DNA of 18,740 nucleotides from positions 1-18,740 of the forward strand of contig VBCT01000185.1 in NCBI GenBank assembly GCA_005882235.1. Direction: 5' to 3'. Positions 14,251 to 18,740 of the stretch are shown piece by piece. The notes under the pieces are model-generated. The model did no database searches. It was not told where the DNA came from and saw only the letters and a program-made list of their open reading frames with translations. Made by a program: the position numbers and the translations under genes. Numbering within the stretch: position 1 is the stretch's first letter; each line of letters starts with the position of its first letter. This stretch comes from Betaproteobacteria bacterium (lineage in GTDB: Bacteria; Pseudomonadota; Gammaproteobacteria; Burkholderiales; SG8-39).

Positions 14251-15518
14251 TGCATCCACCTCACCACGCCGGAAACTCCGTCGACCGCGACGGTGGATCC
14301 GTCGGGGATGCGCCGCGTTGCGTCGAGCACGCCGAGCACCATGGGCACGCCGCGTTCCCGCGCGAGCGAGGCGAGATGCGACGTGCTGCCGCCCAGCTCC
14401 GCCACCACGGCCGAGACGTGCGGCAGGATTTCGGAAAGCGCCGGCCCGGCGACTGTGGTGACGAGCACCTCGCCCGGGCCGACGCGCTCGAGCTCGCACT
14501 CGCAATTGACAACGCGTGCCCGACCTTCGCCCCAGCCGATACCGGAAGGGTGTCCGTCCAACCGCGGATGCGCGAGCCAGATCTCGTCGGGAACCTGTGG
14601 TTCCCCGACACTCAGTGGCCGTGCCTGAAGGAGCTTGATACCCGTCTCGTCCATCGCCCACTCGATCTCGACGGGCTCTCCGATGAGCTCTTCCGCTTTG
14701 CGCATCATCGAGCCGAGCTCGGCTATCTGCTCGTCATCGAGACAAGGCGCACCGAAGAGCGCGCGCGAGAACGCCCGCCTGCCGTGGGCGCAACTCAACG
14801 CGTGGTATTTCTGGCCGAGCGCCGATTCCTTCACCCGCCCTGCGCGATCGAGCACGTAGCGGTCCGGCACCACCTCGCCCTGCGCGACGGCAGCGCCCAG
14901 CCCCGGGGCCGCGTTCACCAGCATTTCGCCGCTCGCGGTGCGCGACAGGCCGCCGCCCGCGGCTCGCGCGGGAACGAGAGGCTGGATCAGGATGGCCATC
15001 GCGGTGTCGGCGCAATCCAGACCGTGAGTCGCCATGTAGCGGAGCGCGCGCGTTGACCACAGCGCCGCCCAGCAGGCGCGCACGGCAGTGAGGAAGTCCT
15101 CGTCGCTTTCCAGTTCGAGGTAGCTCTGGAACTGGCCGGCAAAGCTCGAGGCGGCGCGGTCCTCGACCAGAGCGGAGGAGCGCACCACTCCCGGGCGTCC
15201 TTCTCCGGCGATGCTTCGCCAAGCCGAGAGCAAGGCTTCGCGCACCTCCGGCACGATCGCGCCCTGCATGAGGCCGAGCTTGGTCTCCAGCGCGCAGCGA
15301 CGTGCACGCGGCCGGTCTTCCGAGGAAAACACTCCGCGCGCCGATTCCTCGAGCCCCAGCGCAGAGAGTTGGATGCGATACGCCCGCGCGTCGACGCAGA
15401 AGCCCGCGGGTACCGGCAGGCCCGCCTGCACAAAGGCGGCGAGGTTCGCCGCCTTCGCGCCGAAGCGCGAGGGGTCCGACGCTTCGGGTGCACTCAGGGG
15501 AACGACCATCCGAAGCAT
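14247..15518 (-). CDS. PEP synthase/pyruvate phosphate dikinase-like protein lacking the PEP-binding barrel
   Basis: This 423-aa protein carries two of the three dikinase modules. The N-terminal ATP-grasp nucleotide-binding domain (about 1-305) shows FGAKAANLAAFVQAGLPVPAGF, VRSSALVEDRAASSFAGQ and IEWAMDETGIKLLQARPL. The swivelling phosphohistidine domain (about 345-423) shows GGSTSHLASLARERGVP with His381 as the phosphorylated residue. The protein ends there; the C-terminal TIM barrel that binds PEP/pyruvate in PpsA and PpdK is absent, and no separate gene for it is nearby. It could phosphorylate another acceptor, as do rifampin phosphotransferase or phenylphosphate synthase, which share these modules. 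ATG 15518 is chosen, five nt after the dehydrogenase stop, with ATG 15509 an alternative. It ends in a GTGA overlap with the hydroxyacid dehydrogenase. Confidence 0.87.
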   Translation of the reverse strand: MLRMVVPLSAPEASDPSRFGAKAANLAAFVQAGLPVPAGFCVDARAYRIQLSALGLEESARGVFSSEDRPRARRCALETKLGLMQGAIVPEVREALLSAWRSIAGEGRPGVVRSSALVEDRAASSFAGQFQSYLELESDEDFLTAVRACWAALWSTRALRYMATHGLDCADTAMAILIQPLVPARAAGGGLSRTASGEMLVNAAPGLGAAVAQGEVVPDRYVLDRAGRVKESALGQKYHALSCAHGRRAFSRALFGAPCLDDEQIAELGSMMRKAEELIGEPVEIEWAMDETGIKLLQARPLSVGEPQVPDEIWLAHPRLDGHPSGIGWGEGRARVVNCECELERVGPGEVLVTTVAGPALSEILPHVSAVVAELGGSTSHLASLARERGVPMVLGVLDATRRIPDGSTVAVDGVSGVVRWMQ

Positions 15519-15523
15519 GGTCC

Positions 15524-16564
15524 TTAGCTCCCGGAATCGATGACGATCCGCAGGATGCGACTCGGATTGCGCTCGTATTCCTCGAACGCCGCGGCCGAAT
15601 CGGTGAGCGGGTACTTGGCGGTGATGAATCCGCTGACGTCGACCGCTCCCGAGGCGACGAGCTGGATGCTCGGATTCATGTCCTGCGGGGTCAGGGCCCG
15701 CGAGCCGATAATGCTGATCTCGGCGAAGTAGAGCGGGAAAGTGCTGAAGCCGCGCACCGTTTCGTGGCTTACGGCAAAAGCCGAGAAGCGTCCGCCCGGG
15801 CGCAGCATGTCGATCGCCGCGCGCAGGGTCTCCGCGCCCCCCGCGGCGTCGATCACGACGTCCGCGCCTTTGCCGCCGGTGAGGCGCCGCACTTCCTCCA
15901 CGGCCTTGTCGACCGCCCTTTCGACGACGTGATGCGCGCCCATTCGTTCCGCCATCTCGAGCTTCCAGCGAGTGCGCGAGACGGCGATCACCGTCGCGCC
16001 GGTGAGCACCGCGAGACGCGCATGCAAGAGGCCGGCGGTGCCCTGGCCCAGCACGACCACCGATTCTCCGGTGGAGACGCCCACGCGATGCTGAGCGTGG
16101 CGCACCGTGGCGAGCGTTTCGATGATCGTCGCCTGCTCCAGCGGCAGGCGCGGAGGCAGGACATGGATGTATTGCGACGGGAGCTTGACGTACTGGCTGA
16201 GCGAGCCTTCGACCTCGCGCCCGAAGAGCCCCGCCACGCGGCAAAGGTTGCCGGCCCCGCGCAGGCACGAGTCGCAGCGGCCGCAGGCGATGATGGGATT
16301 GATGATGACGTGCTGTCCCGGCTTCACTTCCGATACGCCTTCGCCCAACGAATCGATCACGCCGGTCGACTCGTGGCCCATCACCACCGGATACTTGACT
16401 CCCGGGTGCTCCCCTACGTAGATCGAAAGGTCGGTGTGGCAGACCGCTGTCGCGGCGGTGCGTACGACGACTTCGCCGGACCCGGCGACGGGTTTCGAGC
16501 GGTCGACGAGGTCGAGCTTCCGCGGCGCATGAAGCACCGCCGTCCGCATCCCGTTTCCGCTCAC
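15524..16564 (-). CDS. Zinc-dependent alcohol dehydrogenase (MDR family)
   Basis: This 346-aa medium-chain dehydrogenase has catalytic zinc ligands C42-H43 (VCHTD), the H64-E65 pair (GHESTG) and a later acidic ligand around E149. The structural zinc lobe has four cysteines, C94, C97, C100 and C108. The Rossmann motif GQGTAG is at 173-178. It should oxidise an alcohol or reduce an aldehyde with NAD(P) in the cytoplasm. Start GTG 16564 is taken, with an in-frame ATG at 16549 giving a protein shorter by five residues; neither has a strong ribosome binding site, although AGGTGAG overlaps the GTG. It follows the M24 gene by 31 nt and precedes the dikinase-like gene by five, so it is in the same operon. 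Confidence 0.92.
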   Translation of the reverse strand: MSGNGMRTAVLHAPRKLDLVDRSKPVAGSGEVVVRTAATAVCHTDLSIYVGEHPGVKYPVVMGHESTGVIDSLGEGVSEVKPGQHVIINPIIACGRCDSCLRGAGNLCRVAGLFGREVEGSLSQYVKLPSQYIHVLPPRLPLEQATIIETLATVRHAQHRVGVSTGESVVVLGQGTAGLLHARLAVLTGATVIAVSRTRWKLEMAERMGAHHVVERAVDKAVEEVRRLTGGKGADVVIDAAGGAETLRAAIDMLRPGGRFSAFAVSHETVRGFSTFPLYFAEISIIGSRALTPQDMNPSIQLVASGAVDVSGFITAKYPLTDSAAAFEEYERNPSRILRIVIDSGS

Positions 16565-16595
16565 CTGGCGTCTCTTATGCGACGCTGCACGGGCT

Positions 16596-17864
16596 TCAAC
16601 GGCCGGCGAGAGTGGAGTAGCCCGGCATCGGATCCACCACGGTGATTTGCTCGACCGGGAAGCTGGAGATGATCTCGATTCCGTCCTTGTGCACGATCAG
16701 CATCTCCTCGATGCGCACGCCCCACTCGAACTTCTTGCCGTGCTGGGTCTCGAGCGCGAACACCATGCCTTCCTTGATCTCGATCGGGTGATCGAGCGAC
16801 CAGATGCGCGAAATGACAGGCTGGTCGTATTGCGCGAGCCCGAGGCCGTGGCCCCAGAGGTTCGCCGCGGCCTGATCCTCCTCCGCGTAGCCCCAGGCTT
16901 CCTTCGCCGAGGGCCATTTCGCGGCGATCTCCCGCGTGGTCGTGCCGACCTTCACCGCCTTGATCGAGTCGTACAGCCACTTGAGCGCGGTCGCGTAGAT
17001 GTCCTTCTGCTCGCTGGTCGGCTCTTTCCCGGCGCAGTAGGTGCGGTAGTAGCAGGACTTGTAGCCGTTCCAGGTCAATGCGGCGAGATCCATGAACACG
17101 ATGTCGCCGGGCTTGACGATGCGGTCGGAGAAGTTGCGCCAGTTCGGCCAGGTGTTCGGGCCCGAGGACACGATCACGTCCTCGACGTCCTCCATCCCCG
17201 GGACGGAGTACAGGTACTGCATGATGTGCGCGGTCAACTGGTTCTCGGTCCGGCCGGGCTGCAGGAATTTCATGAACTCCCAGTGCGCGGCGTCGCCGAT
17301 CGCGCCCACCATGCGCAGCGCCTCCTGTTCATCCTCGTTCTTGATCGCGCGCGCCTCCATCATCGGCGTCATGCCGTCGGTCCATTCGATTCTCTCCTCG
17401 CCGAAGACCTTGAGCATGTTGATGTCGATGAAGTCGACCCCCAGTTTCATGCCGGCGACGTTCGCTTTTTTCATCTCCTGCTTGACCGCATTGGTGAACT
17501 TCTTCACCTGGGCGAGCGAGGCGGGCCCGGCCGCGCCCTTGATCCAAGCGTAGGACCAGCGCACGTGGTCCTTCGGGATCCACGGCGAATGGCGCTCGAT
17601 CTGCATGCCGATGTCGCCCTGCTCGAACAGCACCGGGGCGTCATCGCCGCAGAGCATGGCGTAGCGCAGCCCGGGCTTGAGGCGGTTCCAGCCCGGCGTG
17701 AGGGTGCTGGTGACGTAGCGCACGTTCTCGTCGTACATGAGCAGCATCGCGCCGAGGCCTGCCGCCTTCATGCGCGCGCGCGCGCGTTCCAGGCGGTACT
17801 TGCGCAGCCGGTCCCAGTTGATGCGCTGCTGCCAGTCCAGCCCCACCATCCCTGCGTTTGCCAT
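16596..17864 (-). CDS. M24 (pita-bread fold) metallopeptidase-like protein with a substituted metal ligand
   Basis: This 422-aa protein has an N-terminal creatinase-like domain (about 18-165) and a C-terminal pita-bread domain. Of the five usual metal ligands four are visible: D259 (VFMDLA), H339 (GHGLGL), E372 (ALETQ) and E386 (RIEEM). The second aspartate, normally in SDxTRT, is replaced by Cys271 (KSCYYRT). M24 members include Xaa-Pro peptidases, creatinase and the DMSP lyase DddP, so a non-peptidase reaction is plausible. There is no signal peptide, so it is cytoplasmic. ATG 17864 has TGGAGA about eight bases upstream. It lies 48 nt after a Bug binding protein and heads the dehydrogenase/dikinase genes, suggesting it acts on the imported compound. 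Confidence 0.88.
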   Translation of the reverse strand: MANAGMVGLDWQQRINWDRLRKYRLERARARMKAAGLGAMLLMYDENVRYVTSTLTPGWNRLKPGLRYAMLCGDDAPVLFEQGDIGMQIERHSPWIPKDHVRWSYAWIKGAAGPASLAQVKKFTNAVKQEMKKANVAGMKLGVDFIDINMLKVFGEERIEWTDGMTPMMEARAIKNEDEQEALRMVGAIGDAAHWEFMKFLQPGRTENQLTAHIMQYLYSVPGMEDVEDVIVSSGPNTWPNWRNFSDRIVKPGDIVFMDLAALTWNGYKSCYYRTYCAGKEPTSEQKDIYATALKWLYDSIKAVKVGTTTREIAAKWPSAKEAWGYAEEDQAAANLWGHGLGLAQYDQPVISRIWSLDHPIEIKEGMVFALETQHGKKFEWGVRIEEMLIVHKDGIEIISSFPVEQITVVDPMPGYSTLAGR

Positions 17865-17912
17865 TCGCTTGTCTCCAGTTGTGCGTACGTCGGAAAGGAA
17901 GCGGCGTTCGCC

Positions 17913-18740
17913 TCAGTCGGCGATCGCCCCGGATTCTTTTGCCACTTTGCCCCAGCGCCGGGTTTCCGCCGCGACGAACTCAGCGAATGCCTTCGGCGAG
18001 ACGCTGGTCACCGCCTCGGCGCCGCCCTTCGCGAGGCGCTCGATTACGTCGGACGTCTTCATCGTCTGCACGAGCACTTCGAACAACCGATCCACGACCG
18101 CGCGAGGTGTGCCCGCGGGAACGAGCACGCCCTGCCACGAGCCCGACGAGCCGTCGACATAGCCGGCCTCCTTCATGGTGGGCACCTCCGGAAGCTCTCT
18201 GATGCGCTGGGGGCTCGTTATCGCCAGCGCCTTCAGCCGCCCGCTCTTGATATGGCCCATCGCCGAGGAGACGGTGCTGAACATCATCTGCGTTTCGCCC
18301 GCGACCAGGCCGGTCACCGCGGGACCCGCTCCGCCCTTGTAAGGCACGTGCACCATGTCCATCCCGCCTTCGGCCGTCCTGAGGATCTCCATCTCGAGGC
18401 GGTTCTGGCTGCCGCTCCCGGGCGAGGCGTAGTTCAGCTTTCCCGGGTTCGCCCTCACGTAGGCGACCAGCTCCTTGATGCTGTTGGCCGCAACCGACGG
18501 GTGCACGATGAGGACACCCGGCACGTCGACGACCTGGGTCACCGGGATGAAATCCTTGAGGTTGTTGATCGACAGATTCGTGAAAACCCCGGGATTGATC
18601 GCCGTCGAGCCGACGTTGGCGAGGACCAGCGTGTAGCCGTCGGGAGCCGAGCGAGCCGCAACCTCCATGCCGATGGTTCCCGCCGCTCCGCCCCGGTTCT
18701 CGATCACGATCGGCTGGCCGAGCAGCTCCGAAAGGCGCGG
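17913..18740 (-). CDS. Bug family (TctC-like) solute-binding protein, 5' end cut by the window
   Basis: At least 275 residues of a Bug/TctC binding protein run from the right edge to TGA 17913-17915. The reading frame is open through base 18740 and begins PRLSELLGQPIVIENRGGAAG, the expected family sequence, so the GTG at 18707 is not the true start. The diagnostic segments SAPDGYTLVLAN, KLNYASPGSGS and HVPYKGGAGPA are present. The signal peptide and first ~50 residues lie outside the window. It differs clearly from the other Bug protein in this window (9029-10057), so they are paralogues with probably different ligands. As first gene of the right-hand train it likely captures the compound handled by the enzymes that follow. 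No tctAB genes are seen. Confidence 0.94.
   Translation of the reverse strand, partial: PRLSELLGQPIVIENRGGAAGTIGMEVAARSAPDGYTLVLANVGSTAINPGVFTNLSINNLKDFIPVTQVVDVPGVLIVHPSVAANSIKELVAYVRANPGKLNYASPGSGSQNRLEMEILRTAEGGMDMVHVPYKGGAGPAVTGLVAGETQMMFSTVSSAMGHIKSGRLKALAITSPQRIRELPEVPTMKEAGYVDGSSGSWQGVLVPAGTPRAVVDRLFEVLVQTMKTSDVIERLAKGGAEAVTSVSPKAFAEFVAAETRRWGKVAKESGAIAD

Noticed and set aside
14251..14661. N-terminal extension of the hydroxyacid dehydrogenase frame
   Set aside because: The upstream residues are a shadow of the dikinase-like gene; family length and the GTGA overlap support GTG 14250.
15519..16268. Long N-terminal extension of the dikinase-like frame into the alcohol dehydrogenase gene
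   Set aside because: Residues before MLRMVVPLSAP are out-of-frame dehydrogenase sequence; the ATP-grasp domain starts just after ATG 15518.
15302..16645. A 447-codon plus-strand reading frame opposite the alcohol dehydrogenase
   Set aside because: No recognisable motif and biased composition; the minus-strand zinc-ligand and Rossmann motifs settle the coding strand.
1..18740. CRISPR arrays, insertion sequences, integrase or toxin-antitoxin genes
   Set aside because: No regularly spaced direct repeats, transposase-like frames or terminal inverted repeats were seen; the tRNA is not followed by an integrase.

Overview
The window looks like a chromosomal segment of a GC-rich betaproteobacterium, probably Burkholderiales. 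Four things point there: the 16S rRNA start at the left edge, a 4.5S RNA next to dnaX-ybaB-recR, two Bug/TctC-type periplasmic solute-binding proteins, and several organic-acid catabolism genes. Nothing in it looks like a plasmid, phage or transposon. This taxonomic call is inference from gene content and a short stretch of 16S.

Region 1 (1-429, minus strand) is the front of a ribosomal RNA operon. A consensus sigma70 promoter (400-429) precedes an initiator tRNA-fMet (306-382), then a structured leader with a boxB-like hairpin and boxA, then the first ~46 nt of 16S rRNA, which runs off the left edge. The tRNA therefore appears to be the first gene of the rrn transcript.

Region 2 (458-8916, minus strand) is a tightly packed gene train. 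In transcription order it holds 4.5S RNA (ffs), dnaX, ybaB, recR, a class III CoA-transferase, an HMG-CoA-lyase family enzyme, a PA0069-type radical SAM protein, and an ABC importer (binding protein, ATPase, permease). recR and the CoA-transferase overlap by four bases, so housekeeping DNA-replication/repair genes and an acid-activation/cleavage pair are physically coupled. The importer has its own AT-rich candidate promoter with a perfect 8-bp inverted repeat around the ribosome binding site. The likely metabolic logic is uptake of a small anion, CoA activation of a branched hydroxy-dicarboxylate such as 3-hydroxy-3-methylglutarate, and lyase cleavage. The substrates are inferred.

Region 3 (9029-12178, plus strand) is transcribed divergently from ffs. 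It holds a complete Bug solute-binding protein, a CocE/NonD-type hydrolase broken by an internal deletion and frameshift, and a small secreted DUF2147 protein.

Region 4 (12200-18740, minus strand) is a second catabolic-looking train: a Bug binding protein (cut by the right edge), an M24 'pita-bread' enzyme with a substituted metal ligand, a zinc alcohol dehydrogenase, a PEP-synthase-like protein lacking the PEP-binding barrel, a D-2-hydroxyacid dehydrogenase, and an exported kelch-repeat protein. The substrate is unknown. The most unusual items are the reduced dikinase, the altered M24 site, the broken CocE gene, the inverted repeat at the importer start, and the tRNA-fMet-led rrn operon. No CRISPR array, insertion sequence, prophage or obvious defence system was found.
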